A stretch of DNA of 51,381 nucleotides, from positions 258,159 to 309,539 of the forward strand of contig WAKB01000001.1 in assembly GCA_015523545.1 (NCBI GenBank), in the 5' to 3' direction. Under the pieces are notes generated by a model. That model was not told the DNA's origin. It did not search any database and saw only the letters and a program-made list of their open reading frames with translations. The position numbers and the translations under genes were made by a program. Source of the DNA: Candidatus Geothermarchaeota archaeon (GTDB taxonomy: Archaea > Thermoproteota > Nitrososphaeria > Geothermarchaeales > JDFR-13). The first letter of the stretch is position 1, and each line of letters starts with the position of its first letter. Positions 1-8,569 of this stretch are shown one piece after another.

Positions 1-1293
1 AGCCGTTGCATTGAAATCGGTGAGCCAGACTACCTGCGATGAGGAGCCGGCGCTACTATATAGGACGATATTGGTGTCGCTAGCCCCTGCGAAGGAGGAG
101 CTAGATACGTTTAGGTATAGGCTGCTGAAGTCCCTAGTATAGGTGGCTAGGTTATATCTCTGTGAGGAGACACCAGTCAACCCTTCAACCTCGGCTATCT
201 GCATAGACGCACCGAAGGTGAGGAACCTTATATTAGCATCCCTAGGCCCGGAGAGATATGCACCATCAATCACGGATCTGAAGACCGCTGCAGAGTCTGA
301 GTAGAGCTGGATATTTTCAAAGGACGGGATAGAATCCTCATACACAGTTAGGTTGTAGACCTCGAGATTAACCTCTGAGTTGTGGCTAGCCAGTATAACG
401 AGGTTCCTCCATACATCAGCATCTATCAAGGCTGTATTCACGATTGATATGTTGAGCCTAGTCGAGGAGTACGCCTCGAAGAATAGGTTGTTAAAGGTAC
501 TGTCGAAGACCGTGACATTCTTGATGAATACCTCTGTATAGCTGTTTGGACTGTGAGGATTATTGAAGTATCCATAGATACCCTCTATAGCCTGGCCAGC
601 TACGTAGGAGTCTCTGATCCAGATAGTCCTGTTATTATCCCCATAATCCCTGATTATAACCCCATAGTGTGCCGTGGTGACTGTTAGGTTGGTAATGTTT
701 ACCCAGGAGTATTGTGAGAGGCCCGGCGAATCTACTAGCTCAATGCCCCAGAACCCTCCCCCTAGATATGTGTTGATGAGAGTAGCGTTGGAGTGGTTTA
801 CCACTATCCTAGCTCTTGGCCCTGGCCCATTATCTATCACAGATACGTCTCTAAGCCGGATATTGTCGGAGATATTGATATGTATACCTGGGTACCACCA
901 CATCGTGTTTAGGTTTAGCTGGAGCCTTCTAAGGACTACGTCACTACTACCGTTTATGAATATCGTCTCGAAGGGGGCCGACCTAGTGATCACCAAGTCC
1001 CTCAGCACGATGTTCCTAGACGACAAGATCCTTACACTTGATGTGGGCTGTAGGATCCATGTATACCCATTCCCATCTATCAGTATCCCTACCTGGCCTA
1101 CTATGTTGACTGTAGCTGTCTCCACTATATTGGAGCTAAGGAATATATGGGTACATCCATTGGCCAGAGCAGTAGCTACATCAGGATAGTCTACAGGGAC
1201 GTTGCAAGATAGTGCAGCAACCTCATCTCCATATCCATTTATGCCTATTATAATTAGCAGTGGGAGGAGGAGCCACGCTAGGAACCGTGGCAT
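1..1293 (-). CDS. Secreted right-handed beta-helix protein, C-terminus cut by window edge
   Basis: An open frame runs from ATG at 1293 to base 1 without a stop (431 codons seen). Residues 1 to about 20 form a hydrophobic signal-peptide-like segment (MPRFLAWLLLPLLIIIG). The rest is a series of short beta-strand-like units rich in Asn, Ser, Val and Ile, with recurring patterns such as NIVLRDLVIT, DVVLRRLQLN and NIRLRDVSV at roughly 22-25 residue spacing. That is typical of parallel beta-helix (NosD/pectate-lyase-like) repeats. It has many N-x-S/T sequons, as expected for an archaeal surface glycoprotein. A TATA-like CTTATATAT lies about 30 bases upstream, so the mRNA is probably nearly leaderless. 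It is divergent from the peptide/sugar importer at 1446, so a role in binding or cutting an extracellular polymer is possible but only inferred. No catalytic residues can be assigned. Confidence 0.72.
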   Translation of the reverse strand, partial: MPRFLAWLLLPLLIIIGINGYGDEVAALSCNVPVDYPDVATALANGCTHIFLSSNIVETATVNIVGQVGILIDGNGYTWILQPTSSVRILSSRNIVLRDLVITRSAPFETIFINGSSDVVLRRLQLNLNTMWWYPGIHINISDNIRLRDVSVIDNGPGPRARIVVNHSNATLINTYLGGGFWGIELVDSPGLSQYSWVNITNLTVTTAHYGVIIRDYGDNNRTIWIRDSYVAGQAIEGIYGYFNNPHSPNSYTEVFIKNVTVFDSTFNNLFFEAYSSTRLNISIVNTALIDADVWRNLVILASHNSEVNLEVYNLTVYEDSIPSFENIQLYSDSAAVFRSVIDGAYLSGPRDANIRFLTFGASMQIAEVEGLTGVSSQRYNLATYTRDFSSLYLNVSSSSFAGASDTNIVLYSSAGSSSQVVWLTDFNATA

Positions 1294-1445
1294 GGAAATT
1301 ATACGTTTACCGAAAATATATAAGTTATAAACTATATGTCCTAGCGAAACAAGTGAAATGAAACACTTCCTTATAAATTTTTCTTAAGACGTCTCTGGCC
1401 CCAAATATATATGGGTGTATATATCGTCCGAGTCAGAGGTGGTCT
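1294..1445. promoter_or_regulatory. Divergent promoter region, beta-helix gene and ABC importer operon
   Basis: The 152-base AT-rich gap separates two divergent genes. On the minus strand CTTATATAT (about 1316-1325) suits a TATA box for the beta-helix gene. On the plus strand, AATATATATGG near 1403 and TGTATATAT near 1415 are candidate TATA boxes for the importer operon, and GAGGTGGT just before 1446 is a good ribosome binding site. An imperfect hyphenated repeat AAGTG-N8-CACTT (about 1351-1368) could be an operator. Confidence 0.5.
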
Positions 1446-2405
1446 ATGGAGGCACCGCCCAAAATGTCGCTGGCTAGGTACATAGCTAGGAGAGTTCTCC
1501 AAGCAATACCTACACTACTTATACTCATAGTATTCATGTTCATACTGGTTAGGATACTTCCTGGAGACCCTGCCAGGCTCATAGCTGGGCTGGAGGCTAC
1601 AGAGGAGGATGTTGAGAGGATTAGGGAGGTGCTCGGGCTTAACAAGCCTCTACATGAACAGTTCATAGACTATATGTCCGGCCTACTGAGGGGGGATCTA
1701 GGCACATCTATAAAGTATGACCGGCCCGTCCTAGAGGAGATACTCGCCCGGTTCCCCAAGACGCTGGAGCTCGCTATAGCTGCCGAGCTGATAGCTATAG
1801 CTCTGGCAATACCCCTAGGCGTGGTATCCGCCCTGAAGCCCTATACAAAGACCGGCCTACTAGCCACCATCGTCTCCCTGATAGGCTCCTCCATGCCGAT
1901 CTACTGGCTCGGCCTGATGCTTATATACATCTTCAGCGTCCAACTAAGACTACTACCCTCCTCAGGAACAGGCACACTGGCACACCTGGTACTTCCAGCC
2001 GTGACCCTTGCAACCCTACTGATGGGGAACCTTGTAAGGATAACAAGGGCCTCTGTACTCGAGGCGCTGGAGAGCAACTATATAGTCACCGCCAGGTCCA
2101 AGGGCCTTAGGGAAGAGGTGGTTGTCTATAGACACGCCCTGAGGAACGCCTTGATACCAATAATCACAATAACAGGTCTACAGCTAGGCGCACTACTAGG
2201 AGGCGCCATACTCACCGAGACAGTATTCGCATGGCCCGGCCTAGGCCAGCTACTATTGACAGCGATAAACAGTAGGGACTACCCCCTGATACAGGGCATC
2301 ATCATCTTCTATGCAGTAATCCTAATTGTCATCAACCTCGTGATAGATATAGCCTATGCCTATATCGACCCGAGGGTGAGGGTATCACTATGGAGCAGCG
2401 GATAG
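1446..2405 (+). CDS. dppB: Dipeptide/oligopeptide-type ABC transporter permease (DppB family)
   Basis: A 319-residue integral membrane permease of the DppB/OppB family, the usual length. The N-terminal segment LARYIARRVLQAIPTLLIL and the early FILVRILPGDPAR motif are hallmarks of the family. About six membrane segments follow. The cytoplasmic coupling (EAA-like) loop is SNYIVTARSKGL...HALRNALIPI near residues 215-245. It would form the membrane pore with the DppC protein. A GAGGTGGT ribosome binding site sits 5-7 bases before ATG 1446. It opens a five-gene importer locus and overlaps the next gene by 16 bases. Substrate (peptide or oligosaccharide) cannot be told from sequence; crenarchaeal members often import sugars. 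Confidence 0.93.
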   Translation: MEAPPKMSLARYIARRVLQAIPTLLILIVFMFILVRILPGDPARLIAGLEATEEDVERIREVLGLNKPLHEQFIDYMSGLLRGDLGTSIKYDRPVLEEILARFPKTLELAIAAELIAIALAIPLGVVSALKPYTKTGLLATIVSLIGSSMPIYWLGLMLIYIFSVQLRLLPSSGTGTLAHLVLPAVTLATLLMGNLVRITRASVLEALESNYIVTARSKGLREEVVVYRHALRNALIPIITITGLQLGALLGGAILTETVFAWPGLGQLLLTAINSRDYPLIQGIIIFYAVILIVINLVIDIAYAYIDPRVRVSLWSSG

Positions 2406-3286
2406 AGACTAGGGAGAGGGAGGAGGAGAGATCGGGGATCAGGGAGTTCTGGGACAGGTTCAGCGCCAACAAAGCGGCGGTAATATCCCTATACGTAATA
2501 ATAGGCCTCGGGATAGCCTCTATACTCGCCGACTACATAGCCCCATACGACCCATACGCCTTCGACATAGCCCGTAGACTGGAGCCCCCAAGCCCCCAAC
2601 ACCCCTTCGGCCTAGACCACCTCGGGAGAGACATACTGAGCAGGATCATCCACGGCGGGAGATACTCCATGGGGATAGCATATGCCTCAGTCCTCCTAGG
2701 GGCAGCCATAGGAGTCCTCCTAGGCGTCGTCTCAGGCTACTACGGTGGCTGGGTAGACGACGTCATACAGAGATTCACAGACGCGCTCCTATCACTACCA
2801 ACCCTCCTACTAGCGATAGCCCTAGTCACCGTCCTAGGCCTAGGCCTACAGAGCCTAATACTCTCCATCGGGATAAGCACTGTACCGGTATACATAAGGC
2901 TGGCCCGTAGCCTAGCCCTACAGGAGAGGAATATGGACTACGTCGTAGCCGCGAAGATCATGGGGAAGGGCGACGCATACATAATGGCTAGACACATACT
3001 CCCAAACATAGTCTCACCAATACTCGTCCAGTCAACCTACTATATGGGGCTAACCATCCTCATAGCATCTGGCCTGGGATTCCTAGGCCTAGGCGTCCAA
3101 CCACCAACCCCAGAATGGGGATCGATGATAGGACTAGGAAGGAACTATATCTATGCGGCGCCCCACGTAGTAGCGTTCCCCGGGATATTCATACTCATAA
3201 CAAGCCTAGCCTTCAACATCCTGGGAGACGGGCTACGAGACGCCCTAGACCCCAGGATGGCCAAGTATATAAAGAGGGGTGTATAG
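2390..3286 (+). CDS. dppC: Dipeptide/oligopeptide-type ABC transporter permease (DppC family)
   Basis: A 298-residue partner permease. It has the DppC N-terminal helix (FWDRFSANKAAVISLYVII), then the conserved APYDPYAFDIA...PSPQHPFGLDHLGRDILSRIIHGGR stretch diagnostic of this family. Six predicted membrane helices follow and a coupling loop reads DYVVAAKIMGKG...RHILPNIVSPI. It starts 16 bases inside dppB, so translation is probably coupled. Its stop is two bases before the first ATPase gene. Confidence 0.93.
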   Translation: MEQRIETREREEERSGIREFWDRFSANKAAVISLYVIIGLGIASILADYIAPYDPYAFDIARRLEPPSPQHPFGLDHLGRDILSRIIHGGRYSMGIAYASVLLGAAIGVLLGVVSGYYGGWVDDVIQRFTDALLSLPTLLLAIALVTVLGLGLQSLILSIGISTVPVYIRLARSLALQERNMDYVVAAKIMGKGDAYIMARHILPNIVSPILVQSTYYMGLTILIASGLGFLGLGVQPPTPEWGSMIGLGRNYIYAAPHVVAFPGIFILITSLAFNILGDGLRDALDPRMAKYIKRGV

Positions 3287-3288
3287 AG

Positions 3289-4254
3289 ATGCCGCTACTA
3301 GAGGTGAGGAACCTAAAGGTCTACTACGACCTCCCACAAGGCACGGTAAAGGCTGTGGACGGGGTATCCTTCAGCCTCGAGAAGGGTGAGATACTAGGCG
3401 TAGCTGGGGAGAGCGGATCAGGGAAGAGTACACTGGCACACTCAATAATAGGACTAGTAAAGCCTCCAGGCAGAGTAGTGGATGGAGAGATAATATTTGA
3501 GGGGAGAAACCTACTCGAGCTCAGCGAGGAGGAGCTCCGGGAGATAAGGGGTAAGGATATAACGATGGTGTTCCAAGATCCAAACACATATCTAAACCCG
3601 GTTCTAAGGATAGGGATCCAAGTAGGCGAGGTCTACGAGGCCCACCTCGGGATAGAGCCGAGGAAGGCGATCGACAAGGTGGTCGACCTACTCAGGAAGG
3701 TAAGGCTGACAGACCCTGAGAGGAGGGTGGAGTCATACCCCCACGAGCTGAGCGGCGGGATGAAGCAGAGAGTCATGATATCCATGGCCATAGCCCTCAA
3801 GCCGAAGCTGATAATACTCGACGAGCCCACATCTGCGCTGGACGTCACTATACAGGCCGAGATAATGGAGCTACTCATGGAGATGAGGGATGAGTTGGGG
3901 GCAGCCATGATCTTTATAAGCCACGACCTAGAGCTACTGGGCCAGGTCTCGGACAGGCTCATGATAATGTATGGGGGCAGACTGGTCGAGATAGGGGAGA
4001 CCGAGGAGATATTCAGGGATCCGCTACACCCATATACAGAGGCCCTGATAAACGCGATAAAATACGTCAGGAAGGAGGAGCTCCCCACACTGGAGGGGGA
4101 GCCCCCAAGCCTACTCAAACCCCCACCAGGCTGTAGATTCCACCCGAGATGCCCCAAGAGGATGGATAGGTGTAGCCTGGTCGAGCCCGGCGAGTATATG
4201 GTAGGGGGTAGGAGGGTATCGTGCCTACTCTACGAGGAGGAGGGAGATGCCTGA
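3289..4254 (+). CDS. dppD: Dipeptide/oligopeptide-type ABC transporter ATPase (DppD family)
   Basis: A 321-residue nucleotide-binding subunit that powers the importer. Visible motifs are Walker A GESGSGKST, Q-loop FQDPNTYLNP, signature LSGGMKQR, Walker B LIILDEPTSALD and H-loop ISHD. The C-terminal oligopeptide-transporter domain carries four cysteines (CRFHPRCPKRMDRC then a later C), a tail that in studied Opp/Dpp ATPases holds an iron-sulfur cluster. An in-frame extension to 3115 exists but overlaps dppC and lacks homology; ATG 3289, two bases after the dppC stop and starting MPLLEVRNLKVYY, is clearly the real start. It overlaps the next gene by 8 bases. Confidence 0.94.
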   Translation: MPLLEVRNLKVYYDLPQGTVKAVDGVSFSLEKGEILGVAGESGSGKSTLAHSIIGLVKPPGRVVDGEIIFEGRNLLELSEEELREIRGKDITMVFQDPNTYLNPVLRIGIQVGEVYEAHLGIEPRKAIDKVVDLLRKVRLTDPERRVESYPHELSGGMKQRVMISMAIALKPKLIILDEPTSALDVTIQAEIMELLMEMRDELGAAMIFISHDLELLGQVSDRLMIMYGGRLVEIGETEEIFRDPLHPYTEALINAIKYVRKEELPTLEGEPPSLLKPPPGCRFHPRCPKRMDRCSLVEPGEYMVGGRRVSCLLYEEEGDA

Positions 4255-5209
4255 GCCACTAATAAAGGCGGAGAACATAAAGAAGTACTTCCCCGTGAAG
4301 AAGGGACTAATAGGCGGGACAGAGTATGTAAGGGCGGTCGACGACGTATCCCTAGAGATAGGGGAGGAGACAATAACCGCCCTGGTGGGCGAGTCCGGCT
4401 CCGGGAAGACGACGCTGGGGAGGATAATGGCGGGTATATGGATGCCCACCAGTGGTAGGGTACTCTACCGGGGAATAGACATCCATAGAGACGGGATGAA
4501 GAGGGAGGTTAGGCATAGGATACAGATGATCTTCCAAAACCCAGACTCAAGCCTAAACCCACGGATGAAGATCCTAGACATACTGGGAGAGGCAATAACA
4601 GAGGCTGAGCCAGGGATCAAGAAGGACGAGCTGATAGAGAGGGCCACCAAGCTCCTCGAGGAGGTGAACCTACACCCAGACCACCTATACAAATACCCCC
4701 ATGAGCTAAGCGGTGGAGAGAAGCAGAGGGTAGCCATAGCCAGGGCGATAGCCCTCGAGCCAGAGTTCATAGTGGCGGACGAGCCGGTCTCCGCCCTGGA
4801 CATATCGATAAGGGCACAGATAATAAACCTACTGGCCCGTATACAGAGGGAACATGGGATAGCGATACTATACATAGCCCACGACCTAAGAACCGTGTGG
4901 AACATAAGCGACTACGTAGCCGTGATGTACCTAGGCAAGATCATGGAGTACGGCCCCACCGAGGAGGTATTCAAAAACACGGGCCACCCATACACAGCCA
5001 CACTACTCTCGACGGCCCCACTCCTACCGGAGGAGTTCAGGAAGCATAGCCTAAAACCCATTGGTGAGCCTCCAAGCCTGATAAACCCGCCCAAGGGCTG
5101 CAGATTCCACACTAGATGCCCACTCGCCAGGGAGGAGTGTAGAGAGGTGGATATGAAGCTTATAGAGATCGGTAGAGAGCATTATACAGCATGCCCATTC
5201 TGGAGATGA
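4247..5209 (+). CDS. dppF: Dipeptide/oligopeptide-type ABC transporter ATPase (DppF family)
   Basis: A 320-residue second ATPase, usual for Dpp/Opp heterodimers. It has Walker A GESGSGKTT, Q-loop FQNPDSSLNP, signature LSGGEKQR, Walker B FIVADEPVSALD and H-loop IAHD, followed by a four-cysteine C-terminal tail (CRFHTRCPLAREEC and a final C near the end). It overlaps dppD by 8 bases (GGAGATGCC context) and is the last gene before a 134-base gap leading to the binding protein. The degenerate paralogue at 45910-46815 resembles this family, a useful comparison. Confidence 0.94.
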   Translation: MPEPLIKAENIKKYFPVKKGLIGGTEYVRAVDDVSLEIGEETITALVGESGSGKTTLGRIMAGIWMPTSGRVLYRGIDIHRDGMKREVRHRIQMIFQNPDSSLNPRMKILDILGEAITEAEPGIKKDELIERATKLLEEVNLHPDHLYKYPHELSGGEKQRVAIARAIALEPEFIVADEPVSALDISIRAQIINLLARIQREHGIAILYIAHDLRTVWNISDYVAVMYLGKIMEYGPTEEVFKNTGHPYTATLLSTAPLLPEEFRKHSLKPIGEPPSLINPPKGCRFHTRCPLAREECREVDMKLIEIGREHYTACPFWR

Positions 5210-5343
5210 ATATATACCTGAATAAACAGATCCTTTTATATCTAGACAGGGGAGGATAAATATATACGAGGATTCTCTGTATATATCATTATAATCAAAT
5301 CCTTAAATAGTATATACATCGGAATCTACCTAGGTGTAGAACC
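5210..5343 (+). promoter_or_regulatory. Promoter of the importer binding-protein gene
   Basis: A 134-base AT-rich gap. CCTTAAATAG at 5301-5310 fits a TATA box with transcription starting around 5330-5335. A second TATA-like CTTTTATATC lies near 5231. AGGTG at about 5332-5336 is a ribosome binding site for the TTG start at 5344. Separate promotion lets the binding protein be made in excess of the membrane parts, common for ABC importers. Confidence 0.5.
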
Positions 5344-6906
5344 TTGAGGCGAAGGGTGGGACTCTCCACCAGGATAGTCGCTATAGCCGTTGTGATAGTC
5401 CTAGTAGTCGCCCTAGCAGGATACTTCCTACTACAGCAGGAGGCACCAGTAGAGAGGGAGCTCAGAGTAGCGATAGGTATCGACATGGACACTGTAGACC
5501 CCCATATGCAGACCACGACACTGGTCTTCAATATTAACAGGCATATCTACGACACACTTGTATGGTTCAATGAGGACGGCGAGATCATACCATGGCTAGC
5601 CACCGAGTGGAGCATATCTAGGGACGGCCTAGAATATACCTTCAAGCTTAGGCAGGGCGTGAAGTTCAGCGACGGGACAGAGTTCGACGCCTACGACGTG
5701 AAGGCCAATATAGATAGGTGGCTCGACCCCACGGTCAAGGTGCCCACAAGGAGCCAGCTAGGACCCGTTAAGGGAGCCGAGGTCATCGACAAATACACCA
5801 TCAAGATAATCCTTGAGGATGCCTACGCACCCTTCCTAGCGGCTCTCGCCAACTACCTCATGATAACGAGCCAGGAGGCTATAGAGGAGTATGGTAACCA
5901 GTCGATCGACGAGCCTGTCGGTACTGGGCCCTACATCCTAAAGAGCTGGGAGAAGGAGTCAGAGATAGTGCTGGAGGCCAATCCCAACTGGTGGGGGCCG
6001 GAGCTGAAGATCAAGAAGATAGTCTGGAAGATCATCAAGGAGGCTGGTACCAGGGAGTCGGCCCTACTGGCAGGAGATGTGGATGTTGCCTTCCTACCAC
6101 CAGCCGCTGATAAGGAGGCGTTGGAGAACAACCCTGATGTGGATATCTACATACCCGTCACCAACAGGATACTCTTCGTAGGTATAATGCCTAGGGGGCC
6201 GCTGGAGAACAAGCTTGTGAGGCAGGCTCTGAACTATGCTGTCGATAAGGAGGCCATAGTCAACGAGGTGCTCTTCGGCCTGGGAATACCCGCTGACGCA
6301 CCGATACCGCCACACTTCTTCGGCTACGCCAAGATGGATCCATATGAGTATGACCCCGACAAGGCTAGGCAGCTCCTCGAGCAGGCAGGGTATGGAGACG
6401 GGCTCAGCCTAAAGATGATACATCCCACCGGCAGGTACCTCCAGGATAAGGAGGTTGCCGAGGCTATACAGGCATACCTCAGCAGGGTAGGAATCGACGT
6501 AGAGCTGGAGACGATGGACTGGCCATCCTTCGTACAGAGGCTCCTGAAGCCGCTGGACGAGGTTGACTACGACCTTGTACTGGTTGGATGGGGGCCGGGC
6601 GTTGCAGATGCACACTTCACGCTATACCCACAGTTCCACAGCAGCCAGATGATACCTAATGGCCTAGGGATAGCTAGGTATAACAATAGTGAGGTCGACC
6701 AGCTCCTGGAGAGGGCTATGAGGGAGCTGGACGAGGATACCAGGAGGGATCTATACCGCCAGGCGATAGAGATCATCTGGGAGGACGCTCCATGGATCTT
6801 CCTATACACCCAGAGAAACCTATTGGCGGTCAATAAGAATGTGAAGGGCGTCTTCATCCACCCAGGAGGAGAGATGTTCTTCTTCTACAGCGCCTACTTC
6901 GAGTAG
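5344..6906 (+). CDS. dppA: ABC transporter extracellular solute-binding protein, family 5
   Basis: A 520-residue SBP_bac_5 family protein that captures solute outside the cell and delivers it to the DppBC permeases. The N-terminus has RRR, a single hydrophobic helix at about 10-29 (VAIAVVIVLVVALAGYFLL) and no lipobox cysteine, so it is likely anchored by an uncleaved or archaeal-type signal. The family hallmark follows: TVDPHMQTTTLV, IYDTLVWF, WSISRDGLEYTFKLRQGVKFSDGTEFDAYDV, then VGTGPYILKSW and the RQALNYAVDKEAIV segment. The start is TTG at 5344 with AGGTG about 8 bases upstream; no ATG gives a signal sequence. Peptide versus oligosaccharide specificity is unresolved. Confidence 0.92.
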   Translation: MRRRVGLSTRIVAIAVVIVLVVALAGYFLLQQEAPVERELRVAIGIDMDTVDPHMQTTTLVFNINRHIYDTLVWFNEDGEIIPWLATEWSISRDGLEYTFKLRQGVKFSDGTEFDAYDVKANIDRWLDPTVKVPTRSQLGPVKGAEVIDKYTIKIILEDAYAPFLAALANYLMITSQEAIEEYGNQSIDEPVGTGPYILKSWEKESEIVLEANPNWWGPELKIKKIVWKIIKEAGTRESALLAGDVDVAFLPPAADKEALENNPDVDIYIPVTNRILFVGIMPRGPLENKLVRQALNYAVDKEAIVNEVLFGLGIPADAPIPPHFFGYAKMDPYEYDPDKARQLLEQAGYGDGLSLKMIHPTGRYLQDKEVAEAIQAYLSRVGIDVELETMDWPSFVQRLLKPLDEVDYDLVLVGWGPGVADAHFTLYPQFHSSQMIPNGLGIARYNNSEVDQLLERAMRELDEDTRRDLYRQAIEIIWEDAPWIFLYTQRNLLAVNKNVKGVFIHPGGEMFFFYSAYFE

Positions 6907-6929
6907 CTCCTCATCCACCCCTCACTATT

Positions 6930-7670
6930 TTATATCATCCTCCTGAGAACCCTATCGATCTCCACAAGGGCCTTCTCCGCACCCATACCTATCCATATCG
7001 TTGATAACCCGGTTAGGGCTGATGGCTCGGGATTAACCTCGACTATCCTAGCTCTATTTGCGTGGGCCTCCTCCACAAGTGAGGCAACCGGATACACCAC
7101 TCCGCTGGTGCCAATCACCAGGAGGGTGTCTGAGCGGAGAACCTCTGTCAACGCCCTCCTCCAGACTGCCTGGTCTAGGGGCTCGCCGAACCAGACAACG
7201 TCTGGTCGTAGGAGGCTATAGCAGTTTGGGCATATCGGTGGGAGGCTCTCTAGATCCAGGCTATCTATCTCGCCTCGGTACCAGCACCGGGTACATCTAA
7301 ACCTGTGTAGGGAGCCATGTAGCTCGATTACATCGTCTATACCTACACGCCTAAAGAGGCCGTCCACATTCTGTGTAATCACCGTCTTAACCAAGCCCCC
7401 CCTCCACCAATCCCGGATAACATGGTACCCCTTGTGGGGCCTCGCCCTTCTAACCTTCTCCAGCCTGGATAGGTACCATCTCCAGACGAGCTCGGGGTTC
7501 CTCTGGAAGCCCTGTGGAGTGGCTAGGTCCTCCAGACTATACCTGTCCCATAGGCCGGAGCCACCCCTGAAGACGGGTATCCCCGAGTCGGCACTCATCC
7601 CAGCACCTGTGAATACGACTAGGTATCGTGAGCCGGCAATATACTCGGCCGCCCTAGTTATCTCCTCCAT
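6930..7670 (-). CDS. cobB: NAD-dependent protein deacylase, sirtuin with desuccinylase-type YxxR
   Basis: A 246-residue sirtuin that removes acyl groups from lysines using NAD. Motifs from the ATG at 7670: GAGMSADSGIP (22-32), TQNVDGL (99-105), catalytic His118 in LHGSLH, zinc cysteines 126, 129, 147 and 150, VIGTSG (185-190) and EVNPEPS (211-217). Tyr66 and Arg69 (WYLSRLEKV) occupy the YxxR that marks class III sirtuins (SIRT5, bacterial CobB), able to bind succinyl- or malonyl-lysine. That would fit a genome with much acyl-CoA chemistry. I chose ATG 7670 over TTG 7679 because GGTTGTGGGTG directly precedes it. It overlaps the upstream gene by 17 bases. Confidence 0.9.
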   Translation of the reverse strand: MEEITRAAEYIAGSRYLVVFTGAGMSADSGIPVFRGGSGLWDRYSLEDLATPQGFQRNPELVWRWYLSRLEKVRRARPHKGYHVIRDWWRGGLVKTVITQNVDGLFRRVGIDDVIELHGSLHRFRCTRCWYRGEIDSLDLESLPPICPNCYSLLRPDVVWFGEPLDQAVWRRALTEVLRSDTLLVIGTSGVVYPVASLVEEAHANRARIVEVNPEPSALTGLSTIWIGMGAEKALVEIDRVLRRMI

Positions 7671-8517
7671 CACCCACAACCTCTATACCGTCGATGCTCT
7701 CCAGGACAGACTCCTTGTCACTCCCCACCAGCATAAACTTGTTGGCATGGTAGAATACTAGGCGGCCCCTCTCCCTAAGCTTCTCCGCCACCTTATCCAG
7801 GCTGATCATGTCCTGATACCTGGACAGCTTGATAACACTATACTGCTCAGGGTTCCTACTACTCGGCTGGATAATAACCTGTACATCCCCCCGCCTATTC
7901 ATCACCTCGTAGGGAGGCACAGCCTTGTCGAGCACCAGTATCTTCACACCGTTTACAGTCATCTCCACAGCATTCTCAAGCGCCTCGGCTATCTCACGCA
8001 TCTCCTCAACCCTCTCCCGGAGATAGTTGTAGAACCTCCTCCCCAACCACCTCAAAACCTGGTACTCCTCATCCTCCGGCGAGAGGTACTGTATATTTGC
8101 GAACCACCTCGTGAACACCCTCTCGAAGAAGAGTGTCTCGCTAGGAATCTCTACTCCTATAGCCCTATGCAGCCCGAACCTATCCCTCACGTCTATAAAC
8201 TTCATCTCAGGCAGCTCCAAGGCTTCAACCAGCTCTGGGAAGTGGTGCTTAACGACTAGTACTAGGCTGCAGGGGATCTCTATATCCTGGTGATGGTCTA
8301 GTAGGTATGGAGGCTCGTATCTACGCCCGATATCGAGGTATATAGTCTCATCCTCAAAAGCATCTACACTGATGACACGCTCCACTGGAGCGCCATACTT
8401 ATATGCTAGTAGGGCTGTACCCAGGAGGTCGTCCATATGGGCGTTCCCACCATGTGTAACTATCTTCCTAACCCTTAGAGGCTCCTCCACACTACCCACC
8501 ACACAGCCACTACCCAT
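7654..8517 (-). CDS. MYG1/UPF0160-like metal-dependent hydrolase (DHH type)
   Basis: A 287-residue protein with THGGNAHMDDLLGTALL near residue 20 and LLDHHQDIEIP near 72. This is the HGxxHxDD plus DHH metal-ligand pair of the MYG1 (UPF0160) branch of DHH phosphoesterases, some of which are 3'-5' RNA exonucleases. It is a little shorter than eukaryotic MYG1, usual for archaea. The middle section (AIGVEIPSETLFFERVF) and the VQVIIQPSSRNPEQYSVI strand agree with the family. Its ATG sits next to the divergent LOG-like gene at 8570, and it is translationally coupled to the sirtuin by a 17-base overlap. The substrate is unknown. Confidence 0.72.
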   Translation of the reverse strand: MGSGCVVGSVEEPLRVRKIVTHGGNAHMDDLLGTALLAYKYGAPVERVISVDAFEDETIYLDIGRRYEPPYLLDHHQDIEIPCSLVLVVKHHFPELVEALELPEMKFIDVRDRFGLHRAIGVEIPSETLFFERVFTRWFANIQYLSPEDEEYQVLRWLGRRFYNYLRERVEEMREIAEALENAVEMTVNGVKILVLDKAVPPYEVMNRRGDVQVIIQPSSRNPEQYSVIKLSRYQDMISLDKVAEKLRERGRLVFYHANKFMLVGSDKESVLESIDGIEVVGDGGDN

Positions 8518-8569
8518 CTAGAATGGGCTGGGACACGATATATCTATCCCCAGCGATATATAGGGATAT

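Noticed and set aside
674-1189. A 171-codon plus-strand frame
   Set aside because: It is the complement of the beta-helix gene, whose minus-strand frame has a signal peptide and repeat pattern; the plus frame has no ribosome binding site or family resemblance.
3115-3288. N-terminal extension of the dppD ATPase
   Set aside because: It overlaps the end of dppC in another frame and encodes a low-complexity Arg-rich stretch; the family N-terminus begins at 3289.
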